A program made the translations under genes and the position numbers. Positions 26,121 to 34,648 of a stretch of 64,000 nucleotides of DNA are shown here, piece after piece. The notes beneath the pieces are model-generated. The model saw only the letters and a program-made list of their open reading frames with translations. It was not told the DNA's origin and made no database searches. Source of the DNA: Bacillus pumilus. Lineage in GTDB: Bacteria; Bacillota; Bacilli; Bacillales; Bacillaceae. Position 1 is the first letter of the stretch; each line of letters starts with the position of its first letter. The stretch covers positions 434,001 through 498,000 of the forward strand of contig NZ_CP027116.1 in assembly GCF_003431975.1 (NCBI RefSeq). Direction: 5' to 3'.

Positions 26121-26555
26121 ATGAAACAAGTACTTTCAAAAGACAATATTTTTCTAAACGAACAAGCTGGATCAAAAGAAGAAGCGATTAAAAAAGCAGG
26201 CGAGATCCTAGTGACAAACGGCTATGTCACAAGTGATTATGTCGACAAAATGTTTGAAAGAGAAAAGATCTCGTCTACATTTATGGGAAACGGAATTGCG
26301 ATTCCTCATGGAACAGAGGATGCGAAAGCGGCTGTCCTCCATTCTGGGATTTCCATCATTCAAATTCCAGATGGTGTTGAATACGGAGAAGGAAATATCG
26401 CCAAAGTCGTCTTTGGCATCGCTGGTAAAAACAACGAACACCTCGATATTCTTTCTCAAATTGCGATTGTCTGTTCAGAAGAAGAAAACGTAGAACGCAT
26501 CATTCATGCAAAGGATCAGGATGAACTGATCGCCATCTTTAACGAGGTGAACTAA
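26121..26555 (+). CDS. mtlF: Mannitol-specific PTS enzyme IIA, MtlF
   Basis: 144 residues, a single IIA (Mtl/Fru class) domain. The phosphohistidine is His63 in GNGIAIPHGTEDAKA, and a second family motif is VVFGIAGKNNEHLDIL. It relays phosphate from HPr to the IIB Cys of MtlA and also to the regulator MtlR. The gene follows mtlA by 96 bp containing a hairpin, and is one base from mtlD. Confidence 0.93.
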   Translation: MKQVLSKDNIFLNEQAGSKEEAIKKAGEILVTNGYVTSDYVDKMFEREKISSTFMGNGIAIPHGTEDAKAAVLHSGISIIQIPDGVEYGEGNIAKVVFGIAGKNNEHLDILSQIAIVCSEEENVERIIHAKDQDELIAIFNEVN

Positions 26556-26556
26556 T

Positions 26557-27678
26557 ATGAAGGCACTTCATTTTGGAGCAGGAAATATTGGCAGAGGGTT
26601 TATCGGATCTTTGTTAAAAACATCAGGCTATGAGCTTGTCTTTACCGATGTAAACGAAGCGGTCATCAACGAGTTGAATGAAAGAGGAGAATACACAGTC
26701 GAGCTTGCAGCACCAGGTCAGAAACAAGAAATGGTCGGACCTGTGACAGCGATCAATTCTGCACAAGACCCAGCAGCATTAACAGAGGCGATTGCATCAG
26801 CCGATTTGATTACAACAGCAGTCGGACCAGCCGTTTTGAAAATCATTGCTTCATCGATTGCTGAAGGATTAAAACAGAAAAAGCCTGACCATATCATCAA
26901 CATCGTCGCATGTGAAAATATGATTGGGGGCAGCTCTCATTTAAAAGAAGCCGTTTTCTCTCATTTAACAGAAGAGGAACAAAAAGCGTTGTCACAAACA
27001 GTTGGTTTTCCAAACGCTGCGGTGGACCGCATTGTGCCAATTCAGCATCATGAGGATATTCTGAAAGTATCGGTCGAGCCATTTTTCGAGTGGGTCATTG
27101 ATGAGACTGGCTTTATTGGGGACGTTCCTCAGATTGACGGAGCGACCTTTGTACAAGATTTGACACCTTATATTGAGCGCAAGCTCTTTACTGTCAATAC
27201 AGGACATGCGCTAGCAGCTTATGTCGGATATCAGCAAGGCGTTCAAACGATTAAAGAAGCCGTCGATACACCAGAGATTCGCCAAGTGGTTGAAGGCGCA
27301 CTTCACGAAACGGGCAGTTATTTAATCGACACATATGGCTTTCAAAAAGAAGAACACGATGCCTATATTCAAAAAATCATCAAACGATTCGAAAATGCTT
27401 TTATCTCAGACGAAGTCACGCGTGTCGCACGCTCTCCTCTTAGAAAGCTGGGAGCAGATGATCGTTTAATCGGTCCAGCGAAAAAGATCAAAGAGCCAGT
27501 GTATTTAATCAAAGGCATCGCTGCAGCACTCGCTTACGATTTTGCAGAAGATGAAGAAGCGGTTCGTTTACAGGCATTAAGAAAAGAGAAAGGCATTGAA
27601 GGTGTGCTGGAAGAAATATGTGGGCTCAGTCCAACAGAGGATCTCTATCAAGCCATTCTTCAAGAAACAACTCGATAA
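26557..27678 (+). CDS. mtlD: Mannitol-1-phosphate 5-dehydrogenase, MtlD
   Basis: 373 residues of the polyol-specific long-chain dehydrogenase family. The NAD-binding start is MKALHFGAGNIGRGFIGSLL. The catalytic region contains KLFTVNTGHALAAYVGYQ (about residues 208-225), with the conserved Lys and the N..H motif. It oxidises mannitol 1-phosphate to fructose 6-phosphate using NAD+. It is the last gene of mtlAFD and ends in a strong terminator. Confidence 0.93.
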   Translation: MKALHFGAGNIGRGFIGSLLKTSGYELVFTDVNEAVINELNERGEYTVELAAPGQKQEMVGPVTAINSAQDPAALTEAIASADLITTAVGPAVLKIIASSIAEGLKQKKPDHIINIVACENMIGGSSHLKEAVFSHLTEEEQKALSQTVGFPNAAVDRIVPIQHHEDILKVSVEPFFEWVIDETGFIGDVPQIDGATFVQDLTPYIERKLFTVNTGHALAAYVGYQQGVQTIKEAVDTPEIRQVVEGALHETGSYLIDTYGFQKEEHDAYIQKIIKRFENAFISDEVTRVARSPLRKLGADDRLIGPAKKIKEPVYLIKGIAAALAYDFAEDEEAVRLQALRKEKGIEGVLEEICGLSPTEDLYQAILQETTR

Positions 27679-27683
27679 CCAGA

Positions 27684-27716
27684 AAATCCCTTTCCGACGA
27701 GTGAAAGGGATTTTTT
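27684..27716 (+). terminator. Terminator of mtlAFD
   Basis: AAATCCCTTTC (27684-27694) pairs with GAAAGGGATTT (27703-27713) with an 8-nt loop and T-tail. Confidence 0.88.
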
Positions 27717-27725
27717 GATGACTTT

Positions 27726-27752
27726 TTAATACTTTACCCCGTTTGTCGATAT
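27726..27752 (+). promoter_or_regulatory. Sigma-D (motility) promoter of the chemoreceptor gene
   Basis: GTCGATAT (27745-27752) matches the sigma-D -10 box GCCGATAT with one change, and TTAA at 27726-27729 is the -35 box 15 bp upstream. Sigma-D drives flagellar and chemotaxis genes in Bacillus, so the match fits the gene behind it. Confidence 0.65.
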
Positions 27753-27775
27753 ATGAAGTAAGGGGGAATTTGTAT

Positions 27776-29524
27776 ATGAAAAGGAAAATGTTTGCGTCAA
27801 GGAGTGTCTTTTTTCAATTAATGTCTGCCATTATCGTGATTACGATCTTAACCGGCGGACTTGTGGGCACAACGGGGTATTTGTTAGCAAAGCATGTCTT
27901 AATTGATGCGGGGAAAGCAGATTTAAAGCACATTGTCAGCGGAGCAATGGCTACACTCGAACAATTGAATGACCGTGTCGAGAAAAAAGAACTGACGCTT
28001 GAACAGGCGCAGGAACAAGCTCGTATTTACTTGAATGGACCTAAAAATGACAACGGGAAAGGGTACCAATTTCAAAAATCAGATTTTATGTATAAAAATA
28101 AAGGCTATCTCGTCGCATATGGAGCAGATTATTCCTCTCAAGTTCATCCTGTCAACGACATTGGCGTCATTCCAGATAACACGACCAATCGTGAAAAAAT
28201 GGTCGCTGGAGCCGAAGCAAAAGGCGAGGATGCACACTATGTGACCTATCTAGATAAGGACGATGCAACCGGTGAAGAAAAGCAAAAACTTGCTTATATG
28301 AACCAGTTCACGCCCTGGAATTGGAGTATTGGCATCGCCGTCTTCCAGGACGAATTTTATAAAGAATTAGAGCAGATGAAGCTCTATATTATGCTCATTA
28401 CAGCGGGTGTCGCTCTTTTAAGTCTTGGGGTCTTTTATTTAGCTGCTCGAGGAAAAGTCAGACTGCTCAAGCAAGTCACTGCTGCCTCAAAAGAAATTGC
28501 GGCGGGAAATCTTGAGCGCACGAGCTTAAAAGAAACAACGGACGAAATCGGACAGCTAGCAAAAGGCTTTAATCATATGTCAGGAGAGCTCAGAACACTT
28601 GTGAGCGGATTACAGGAAACGAGCAGCCAGCTTGTTGAATCAGCGACAGATTTATCGGCGATATCTGAAGAAACATCAGCCAGCAGTGAAGAAGTTGGCA
28701 GAGCCATTGGAGACATCTCGACTGGAACGCTTCATCAGGCATCTGACCTTGATGCAGCCAATCAACAAATGACCCAGTTCAACCAATCCATTGAGAACGT
28801 CAAAGAACAAAGTGACCAAATTAAACGAATCTCGGACCAATCAAGTCAATCATCTGAGCAGGGTCAGCAAATGGTTCAGCAATTAAAACAATCAAATGAA
28901 CAATCCTTACAGGCGTCTCAAGGTATTAGGGCAGGAATTGAGCAGTTAAGCACAAAAGTACAGGATATCTCTAAAATTACAGATACGATTGAAAGTATTT
29001 CAAATGAGACCAATTTACTTGCACTGAATGCCAGCATTGAGGCAGCACGCGCAGGAGAGCACGGCAAAGGCTTCTCGGTTGTGGCGAGTGAAGTGCGGAA
29101 TTTAGCTGAGCAGACAAAACAATCAGCCTTTCAAATTCAGCAAATGGTACAAGGCATTAAAGAAGAAACGACGGCAACAGCCGGCATGATGTCTAGCACA
29201 ATGGAGCGTTTTGCAGAGTTAGATGAAGCGGTACATGCAACAGAACATGAATTCAATGCCATCTCTACGTCGATATCACAAACCATCGTTGAAACAGACG
29301 CCATGGCAAAAGAGCTGAATGCATTGCTAGAGCAAAACGATCTTATCACAAAAGCCATGCAAGGCGCAGCCCATATTTCTCAAGAAAATGCCGCTGCGAT
29401 CGAAGAAATCACTGCATCCACAGACGAACAAGTAACAGCCATCTCCAATGTGGCAAAAGCAGCAGAAAGACTCAATGAACTAAGCATACGATTAAATCAC
29501 GATATTGCACGTTATCGTCTATAA
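27776..29524 (+). CDS. Methyl-accepting chemotaxis protein
   Basis: About 582 residues. The first membrane segment is near residues 14-40. The external sensor (about 41-205) has a single-cache-like [19 protein letters not shown] end. The second membrane segment spans about 208-230, followed by HAMP (about 230-285). The methyl-accepting signalling domain has the hairpin tip [40 protein letters not shown]. The longest frame starts at a TTG (27743) inside the promoter -10 box; the ATG at 27776 with AAGGGGG 9 nt upstream is the real start. Ligand unknown; being next to mtlAFD proves nothing about sugars. Confidence 0.88.
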   Translation: MKRKMFASRSVFFQLMSAIIVITILTGGLVGTTGYLLAKHVLIDAGKADLKHIVSGAMATLEQLNDRVEKKELTLEQAQEQARIYLNGPKNDNGKGYQFQKSDFMYKNKGYLVAYGADYSSQVHPVNDIGVIPDNTTNREKMVAGAEAKGEDAHYVTYLDKDDATGEEKQKLAYMNQFTPWNWSIGIAVFQDEFYKELEQMKLYIMLITAGVALLSLGVFYLAARGKVRLLKQVTAASKEIAAGNLERTSLKETTDEIGQLAKGFNHMSGELRTLVSGLQETSSQLVESATDLSAISEETSASSEEVGRAIGDISTGTLHQASDLDAANQQMTQFNQSIENVKEQSDQIKRISDQSSQSSEQGQQMVQQLKQSNEQSLQASQGIRAGIEQLSTKVQDISKITDTIESISNETNLLALNASIEAARAGEHGKGFSVVASEVRNLAEQTKQSAFQIQQMVQGIKEETTATAGMMSSTMERFAELDEAVHATEHEFNAISTSISQTIVETDAMAKELNALLEQNDLITKAMQGAAHISQENAAAIEEITASTDEQVTAISNVAKAAERLNELSIRLNHDIARYRL

Positions 29525-29530
29525 AACATT

Positions 29531-29559
29531 TTGACTGTTTATCTCATAACAGGTACTAT
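29531..29559 (+). promoter_or_regulatory. Sigma-A promoter upstream of the small frame and the RidA gene
   Basis: TTGACT (29531-29536) and TACTAT (29554-29559) have 17-bp spacing. Transcripts would start near 29566 and carry the small frame at 29610 and then the RidA gene. Confidence 0.5.
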
Positions 29560-29609
29560 GTAATTAATCTAAACCTTGCTCACGCATGAAAAAAAGGAGT
29601 GTTTTGGTC

Positions 29610-29730
29610 ATGAAAAAGAAGATATTGATGTTCTTACCTTGTGGCTATGGATACTCCACTGCTGTTTTCTTTTAGATCGATAGAAATTGGTGAAGTCTGT
29701 CTACATGAAGAAAATCTAGCAGAAAAATCA
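29610..29730 (+). pseudogene. Very small or decayed gene before the RidA gene
   Basis: An ATG at 29610 with AAAGGAG upstream opens a 21-codon frame (MKKKILMFLPCGYGYSTAVFF) ending at 29675. A +1 shift near 29650 would extend it through RSIEIGEVCLHEENLAEKSK to a stop at about 29730. The good ribosome site and the readable second frame suggest either a frameshifted remnant or a real 21-residue peptide. I do not recognise the sequence. Confidence 0.3.
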
Positions 29731-29750
29731 AAGTGAGTGAGGGACATAAC

Positions 29751-30143
29751 ATGAAAAAAATCACGAGAAAAAACCCAGAAAGTATGCCGAAGCCTGTTGG
29801 CAGCTACAGCCATATCACAAGAGTGCCAAAGGGCGCGGGATTATTTGTTACATCTGGTCAAGTCGGAACAGATATGGATGGGCAAGTCCCATCTAGTTTA
29901 AACGACCAAGTAACCAATACGTTTGAAAATATCAAAAAAATCCTTGAATCAGAAGGATTGAATGAAGAACATGTGATCAAGGTCAATATATGGGCAACGG
30001 AAGAAATCGACTGGGATCATCTATATCCTCAGTGGGATACGATCTTCAAAACAGCTTACCCATCAATGACAGTTGCTTATGTATCAGCCTTAGGGTGGCC
30101 TGAGCTGAAAATTGAAATTGAACTGTGGTGCGCCGATATTTGA
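29751..30143 (+). CDS. RidA/YjgF/UK114 family protein
   Basis: 130 residues with the family pattern: PVGSYSHITRVPKGAGLFVTSGQVGTDMDGQVP, then DQVTNTFENIKKILESEGL and a C-terminal VSALGWPELKIEIELWCADI. Classical RidA proteins are trimeric enamine/imine deaminases with a conserved Arg in the C-terminal strand region (usually IEVEA). Here the final strands read LKIEIELWCADI and the usual catalytic Arg is not evident, so it may belong to a non-deaminase subgroup. The ATG at 29751 follows GAGGGA; the GTG at 29733 is too far upstream. Confidence 0.75.
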   Translation: MKKITRKNPESMPKPVGSYSHITRVPKGAGLFVTSGQVGTDMDGQVPSSLNDQVTNTFENIKKILESEGLNEEHVIKVNIWATEEIDWDHLYPQWDTIFKTAYPSMTVAYVSALGWPELKIEIELWCADI

Positions 30144-30147
30144 AAAA

Positions 30148-30177
30148 AAAAAGAACAGTGCAAACTGTTCTTTTTTA
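30148..30177. terminator. Bidirectional terminator between the RidA gene and a minus-strand operon
   Basis: AGAACAGT (30152-30159) and ACTGTTCT (30164-30171) with a GCAA loop, flanked by long A and T runs on the two sides. Confidence 0.88.
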
Positions 30178-30414
30178 CTTGAACCGCAGCCGCTTTGTCA
30201 TCCATGCAGCGATAAACGTAAAGACGGTGTAGATGATAACCCAAATAAGAAAGGATTCATCCCCGCCAATGTATGTGTACATGAGAATGACGCTGGCTAA
30301 CAGGGCAATCAAAGTTGGCATCCAAACATTCTTCAAAAGCATTGTGCCAAAAATGCCAATCAGCACAGAAAGAATAGGGAAGCCAAATACAACGAATAAA
30401 ATAAAAACAGCCAT
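30175..30414 (-). CDS. Small membrane protein, DUF2651-like
   Basis: 79 residues with three membrane segments (MAVFILFVVFGFPILSVLIGIFGTML, MPTLIALLASVILMYTYIG, FLIWVIIYTVFTFIAAWMTK). The pattern, with YIGG and an SFLIWVIIYT run, resembles the DUF2651 group of Bacillus membrane proteins; function unknown. The start is the ATG at 30414 behind AAAGGAG; the frame to 30435 begins with a poor TTG. It is the last of three minus-strand genes with 24-25 bp gaps. Confidence 0.65.
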   Translation of the reverse strand: MAVFILFVVFGFPILSVLIGIFGTMLLKNVWMPTLIALLASVILMYTYIGGDESFLIWVIIYTVFTFIAAWMTKRLRFK

Positions 30415-30439
30415 ATGACGAACTCCTTTTAACAAGTGT

Positions 30440-30733
30440 TTACATTAAAAAATAAAAGATCGACACTGCCATGTGCGGAAGTGCAAAGATCATCATGAGA
30501 AAGGCCGTATCAAGACGCCACATGCGGTGTTCTTTTGTTTCAGAATGATAGGTGGCCCGCGTTTCTTCCCCGCTTGTCCATGCACCCATTAGAAGCCCAG
30601 ACATCATGACCCCAATAATAGCGATGCCACCACTGACCCACCCTATCCATTCATGGTGCGACAAAAAGATCGCAGCGCTGCATATCACAATCATTGAACA
30701 AACACCGGCGATAAAGGCATGTTTTTTTCTCAT
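30440..30733 (-). CDS. Small membrane protein, DUF5316-like
   Basis: 97 residues with three hydrophobic segments (about 7-25, 31-52, 75-96) and a short charged loop TSGEETRATYHSETKEHRMWR. It resembles DUF5316 proteins of Bacillus, which have no known role. The ATG at 30733 follows AAAGGAG. It is the middle gene of a three-gene minus-strand unit. Confidence 0.65.
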   Translation of the reverse strand: MRKKHAFIAGVCSMIVICSAAIFLSHHEWIGWVSGGIAIIGVMMSGLLMGAWTSGEETRATYHSETKEHRMWRLDTAFLMMIFALPHMAVSIFYFLM

Positions 30734-30757
30734 ACTGGTTCACTCCTTTAAAGAAGA

Positions 30758-31135
30758 TTAGGAGACGGCGTCACATATTTCAATGAAATGACCATCAGGA
30801 TCAGCGACATAAGCGACGGTTTGACCCCATGGTTTTTTTGCAGGTTCTTTGATGATCGGCACCCCTTTTTCTTTCATTGAAGCAATGGTTTGATCCACAT
30901 CATCCACAACGAACCCAATCTCAAACGTTTGTGAGGATTGAGTTGCTTCAGGTACAGGCAATTCCAGTGCATCTCTGACATCCTGGCGTGAATTAATCGA
31001 TAATGTCACGTCCCCCGTGTCAAACTCAACATATGACTCAACCCGGAGCTTCATAGGGAAACCAAGTACATGTTGATAGAAATGAATACTTGCCTCAACA
31101 TCGTTTACATATAGAATGGTATATTTCATTTTCAT
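30758..31135 (-). CDS. VOC-superfamily (glyoxalase/bleomycin resistance fold) protein
   Basis: 125 residues with two beta-alpha-beta-beta-beta modules: KMKYTILYVNDVEASIHFYQHVLGFPMKL and FEIGFVVDDVDQTIASMKEKGVPI, ending VAYVADPDGHFIEICDAV. The Glu in the last strand and an acidic residue in YVEFD could be metal ligands. Substrate unknown; candidates are glyoxalase-like or dioxygenase-like reactions, or simple antibiotic binding. The ATG at 31135 follows AGAGGAG with 8 nt; the frame continues to 31186 without a better signal. First gene of the three-gene unit. Confidence 0.75.
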   Translation of the reverse strand: MKMKYTILYVNDVEASIHFYQHVLGFPMKLRVESYVEFDTGDVTLSINSRQDVRDALELPVPEATQSSQTFEIGFVVDDVDQTIASMKEKGVPIIKEPAKKPWGQTVAYVADPDGHFIEICDAVS

Positions 31136-31314
31136 GTGAAAAACTCCTCTTTTCATATACGTGTCAAAAACGGAAAGGTTTCCCACTCATTGTACCATAT
31201 AGGCTATAAAGCATGTTTTATTCCAAAAAAATGAATTTTTTTAGCTAGATAGTCTTGGAAAAAAGTGGTGACATATGATAAAAATGTAAAAATAGAAAAA
31301 ATAGGGGGTCATAC

Positions 31315-31584
31315 ATGTTGAAAAAAGTCATGGTGGCTGTCTTGTCTCTGGGACTTTTACTAAGCTTTACACAAGTCGACATCCACACAGCAGATGCAAA
31401 AACAGTGAAGTCCTACAAAAACTGTAAAGCGCTGAACAAAGTCTATAAAGGCGGCGTAGCGAAAAGCAAAAACACGAAAAACAAAGGCGGCAAAACAAAG
31501 TACAGGCCGTATGTGTCAAAAGCACTTTACCAAAAAAATATGCGACTTGACCGTGATAAAGACGGCATTGCGTGTGAACGCTAA
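31315..31584 (+). CDS. Secreted excalibur-domain (calcium-binding) protein
   Basis: 89 residues: a signal peptide (KKVMVAVLSLGLLLSFTQVDIHTADA), then a basic linker and a C-terminal excalibur motif. The EF-hand-like loop DRDKDGIACER and the matching Cys in YKNCKALN are diagnostic. The protein is very basic. Proteins of this kind are secreted or wall associated and usually accompany nucleases or envelope proteins; this one stands alone. The ATG at 31315 follows AGGGGG. Confidence 0.82.
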   Translation: MLKKVMVAVLSLGLLLSFTQVDIHTADAKTVKSYKNCKALNKVYKGGVAKSKNTKNKGGKTKYRPYVSKALYQKNMRLDRDKDGIACER

Positions 31585-31593
31585 GTCTAAGTG

Positions 31594-31619
31594 AAAAGAC
31601 CTGTCACAAGGTCTTTTTT
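31594..31619 (+). terminator. Terminator of the excalibur gene
   Basis: AAGACCT and AGGTCTT form a 7-bp stem with a 6-nt loop, followed by six T. Confidence 0.75.
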
Positions 31620-31711
31620 CTGTGGGAACAAACTCGTCCCTTTGTGCCATCTTCCTCTTTATATTAAAATAAAGATAGTTACAAAAAATGATACAAAGTG
31701 GGGTACTCAAT

Positions 31712-32467
31712 TTGTCCATACAAGCTGATAAGAAAGACATCCGATTGATTGCCATTGATATGGATGGCACGCTGTTAAACAGTGAACACGTCATTCCAGA
31801 GGAAAATAAACAAGCCATTAAAGATGCTGAAGCAAAAGGGGTCCACGTGGTGATTAGCACAGGGCGGACGCTGATGACATGCCGAGAGCTGGTTGAGCCG
31901 CTCAAGTTGTCTTCTTACCTTGTGACAGCAAACGGAAGTGAAATATGGGATTCAAACTTCGAGCTGGTCGAACGAGATCTGCTTCATCCTGATCACGTCC
32001 AAATGATGTGGGATCTAAAAAACAGATACGAAACCGATTACTGGGCTTCTACTGTGGATAAGGTGTGGAGAGGTGAATTCCCAGAACGAATTCATGACCA
32101 TGATTGGTTGAAGTTTGGCTTTGATATTCATGATGATGACGTTCGTGAGGAAGTACTGAATACATTGAAGACAAATGAGCATCTAGAGATCACAAACTCA
32201 AGTCCGACCAATATCGAAGTCAATGCAGCTGGCATTAACAAAGCGGCAGCTCTTGCAAAGGTAGCAGAACGCATTGGCTGTACGATGGACAATGTCATGT
32301 CACTTGGTGACAGCCTAAATGATATGGCCATGATCCAAGAAGCCGGATTAGGAATTGCGATGGGAAATGCGCAAGAAGTGGTGAAAGAAGCCGCTGATTG
32401 GATTACAGCTCCCAACACAGAACACGGTGTAGCAAAAGCAATCCAGCATTGGGTGCTGTCTAAATAA
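31712..32467 (+). CDS. ycsE: HAD-family phosphatase, YcsE
   Basis: About 251 residues of the Cof-type (subclass IIB) HAD family. Motif I is LIAIDMDGTLLNSEH, motif II VVISTGRT, and motif III/IV is the Lys in AAGINKAAAL with MSLGDSLNDMAMI. In B. subtilis, YcsE can dephosphorylate the riboflavin intermediate 5-amino-6-(5-phosphoribitylamino)uracil, along with other phosphates. The TTG at 31712 has a ribosome site (AGTGGGG), while the ATG at 31688 has none; the shorter form matches B. subtilis. Gene order ycsE-ycsF is conserved. Confidence 0.82.
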   Translation: MSIQADKKDIRLIAIDMDGTLLNSEHVIPEENKQAIKDAEAKGVHVVISTGRTLMTCRELVEPLKLSSYLVTANGSEIWDSNFELVERDLLHPDHVQMMWDLKNRYETDYWASTVDKVWRGEFPERIHDHDWLKFGFDIHDDDVREEVLNTLKTNEHLEITNSSPTNIEVNAAGINKAAALAKVAERIGCTMDNVMSLGDSLNDMAMIQEAGLGIAMGNAQEVVKEAADWITAPNTEHGVAKAIQHWVLSK

Positions 32468-32480
32468 AGAAGATCATGAG

Positions 32481-32513
32481 AAAGCGAGAGACCATATCCT
32501 CTCGCTTTTTTTT
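32481..32513 (+). terminator. Terminator of ycsE
   Basis: AAAGCGAGAG (32481-32490) pairs with CTCTCGCTTT (32499-32508), 8-nt loop, then T-run. Confidence 0.85.
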
Positions 32514-32572
32514 ATGTCTTCTAGTTCTATTGTTATATTTTCTGACAATATCATGTGCAATCTCACCAAAAT

Positions 32573-32581
32573 TGATATAAT
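32573..32581 (+). promoter_or_regulatory. Extended -10 promoter of the pxp/kip operon
   Basis: TGATATAAT (TG at 32573-32574, TATAAT at 32576-32581) is an extended -10 box; no good -35 lies 17 bp upstream. The predicted start near 32588 leaves a leader that carries the palindrome at 32611-32627. Confidence 0.5.
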
Positions 32582-32610
32582 CAATATAAATTCGAATATT
32601 CGGACTTCGA

Positions 32611-32627
32611 GTTCCGTTATTCGGAAC
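32611..32627 (+). promoter_or_regulatory. Candidate KipR operator
   Basis: GTTCCG-TTATT-CGGAAC is a perfect inverted repeat just downstream of the predicted transcription start, with related TTCGAATATTCGGA just before it. The operon ends with the IclR-type gene kipR, and KipR is known in B. subtilis to repress this operon, so autorepression at this site is likely. Confidence 0.5.
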
Positions 32628-32643
32628 AACAAGGAGGGATCCT

Positions 32644-33402
32644 ATGTATCAAGTAGATATCAACTGTGATTTGGGAGAAAGCTTTGGTCAATATAACATC
32701 GGTTCAGATGAACAAATTTTAGAATATGTCACCTCAGCCAACATTGCTTGCGGGTTTCATGCTGGAGATCCAACCGTCATGAGAAAAACGGTCAGAATGG
32801 CACTAGATAAAGGGGTACAAATTGGTGCGCATCCGGGTCTGCAAGATTTAGTCGGCTTTGGCAGACGGCCAATGGCGATTTCGGCAGATGAAGCCTATGA
32901 TCTCGTTGTCTATCAAATTGGTGCTTTATCAGCCTTTCTCAAGGCAGAAGGCGGGACGATGCAGCATGTCAAACCACACGGTGCCCTTTACAACATGGCG
33001 GCTAAAAATACTGAATTATCTGAATCAATTGCGAAGGCTGTGTATCATGTCAATCCAGATCTTGTGTTATTCGGGCTTTCCGGCAGTGAACTTGCGTTAG
33101 CAGGTGAGAGAATCGGTCTTCAAGTCGCACATGAAGTATTTTCTGATCGGACCTATCAAACAGACGGGACGCTCACGTCTCGCCGTGAACCACACGCACT
33201 CATTGAAGACGATGAATTAGCCGTTCAGCAGGTCGTTCGTATGGTGAGAGAAGGGAAGGTTCATAGCGTTCAAGGGGAGGATATTTCGCTTAAAGCAGAT
33301 ACGGTCTGTATTCATGGAGACGGTATCCATGCGCTCCAATTTGCCAAAACCATTACATCGAAGCTAAAAGAAGCAAGTATTCAACTCAAAGCCTTTCAAT
33401 AA
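32644..33402 (+). CDS. pxpA: 5-oxoprolinase subunit A (PxpA/YcsF)
   Basis: 252 residues of the LamB/YcsF family, with [14 protein letters not shown] at the start, [23 protein letters not shown] and KPHGALYN. With PxpB (KipI) and PxpC (KipA) it forms the ATP-dependent 5-oxoprolinase that hydrolyses pyroglutamate to glutamate. The ATG at 32644 follows AAGGAGG. It heads a six-gene operon. Confidence 0.92.
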   Translation: MYQVDINCDLGESFGQYNIGSDEQILEYVTSANIACGFHAGDPTVMRKTVRMALDKGVQIGAHPGLQDLVGFGRRPMAISADEAYDLVVYQIGALSAFLKAEGGTMQHVKPHGALYNMAAKNTELSESIAKAVYHVNPDLVLFGLSGSELALAGERIGLQVAHEVFSDRTYQTDGTLTSRREPHALIEDDELAVQQVVRMVREGKVHSVQGEDISLKADTVCIHGDGIHALQFAKTITSKLKEASIQLKAFQ

Positions 33403-33428
33403 AAGTGGTCATCAAAGGGGGAAACAGC

Positions 33429-34643
33429 ATGAAAAAGGAAGTCAAACGCATAAAGGCATCAAAGGGGAATCGGTCTATGCTGATGGGCGCAGCCTTTTTA
33501 ATGGCGACGTCCGCCATCGGACCGGGGTTTTTAACACAAACGACTGTCTTTACACAGCAGCTTGCGGCTAGCTTTGGGTTTGTCATTCTCATCTCGATTT
33601 TGTTAGATATTTTTGCGCAAACAAATGTATGGCGAATCATCGCCGTGTCAGAAAAGCGAGGGCAGGATATAGCGAATATGGTGCTGCCGGGTCTTGGCTA
33701 TGTACTAGCCTTTTTGATTGTCATGGGCGGACTTGCCTTTAATATTGGGAATATCGCTGGTGCTGGTCTTGGTTTTCAGGTGTTCACAGGAATTGATCCA
33801 CGAATCGGAGCAGCCATTAGTGCTCTCATTGCCATTCTGATTTTTGTGATCAAAGAAGCTGGAAAAGCAATGGACCGTTTCACACAGATAGCAGGCTTTG
33901 TCATGATCGGTCTGATGCTGTACGTGGCGATTTCAACAGCTCCTCCTGTTGGGGAAGCGGCACTCAGAACTTTTGTTCCAGAAGAAATTGATATTCTATC
34001 GATTGTGACACTTGTTGGGGGGACAGTTGGCGGCTATATCGTTTTTGCTGGCGGACATCGTCTATTGGATGCTGGAATTAAAGGGAAGGATGCACTTCCT
34101 CAGGTGACAAAAAGCTCGGTTTTCGGCATCTTGATTACATCTGTGATGCGTATTGCATTATTTTTAGCTGTTCTAGGAGTGGTCTCAAAGGGCTTACAGA
34201 TTGATCCAGCCAATCCGCCTGCTTCTGTATTCCAGTTAGCGTCTGGAAATGTTGGATATAAAATGTTCGGCATCATTATGTGGGCTGCCGCCATTACATC
34301 GGTTATTGGAGCGGCTTACACATCTGTTTCCTTCTTTAAAACCTTCTCGCCAAAAATAGAGCAAAATCAGCGTGGCATTATCATCGGCTTTATTGCTCTC
34401 TCGACTATTTGTTTTATTACAATCGGACGACCTGTGAACATATTAATTTTAGTTGGGGCGATCAATGCATTGATTTTACCGCTCGCACTCGGCACCTTGC
34501 TGGTTGCCGCCTATAAGAAAGAAATTGTCGGTGATTATCGTCATCCCTTCTTTTTAACAGCATCAGGTGTACTAGTTGTCGTCATCATGGCTTTGATGGG
34601 CGGCTATACCATAATGAATGAAATCCCGAAACTATGGAGTTGA
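33429..34643 (+). CDS. ycsG: NRAMP-like transporter, YcsG
   Basis: About 404 residues with roughly 11 membrane segments. It resembles the NRAMP fold by the GPGFLTQT stretch in the first segment, but lacks the DPGN metal motif of Mn/Fe NRAMPs. Therefore it is probably not a metal transporter; its place inside the 5-oxoprolinase operon suggests it carries 5-oxoproline or a related acid. The true start is the ATG at 33429 with AAAGGGGG before it; the frame from 33405 adds an unlikely leader. Function unproven. Confidence 0.8.
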   Translation: MKKEVKRIKASKGNRSMLMGAAFLMATSAIGPGFLTQTTVFTQQLAASFGFVILISILLDIFAQTNVWRIIAVSEKRGQDIANMVLPGLGYVLAFLIVMGGLAFNIGNIAGAGLGFQVFTGIDPRIGAAISALIAILIFVIKEAGKAMDRFTQIAGFVMIGLMLYVAISTAPPVGEAALRTFVPEEIDILSIVTLVGGTVGGYIVFAGGHRLLDAGIKGKDALPQVTKSSVFGILITSVMRIALFLAVLGVVSKGLQIDPANPPASVFQLASGNVGYKMFGIIMWAAAITSVIGAAYTSVSFFKTFSPKIEQNQRGIIIGFIALSTICFITIGRPVNILILVGAINALILPLALGTLLVAAYKKEIVGDYRHPFFLTASGVLVVVIMALMGGYTIMNEIPKLWS

Positions 34644-34648
34644 TTTGA

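Noticed and set aside
33429..34643. YcsG as a manganese/iron NRAMP transporter
   Set aside because: The DPGN metal-binding motif of true NRAMP transporters is not present, and the operon context is 5-oxoproline metabolism.
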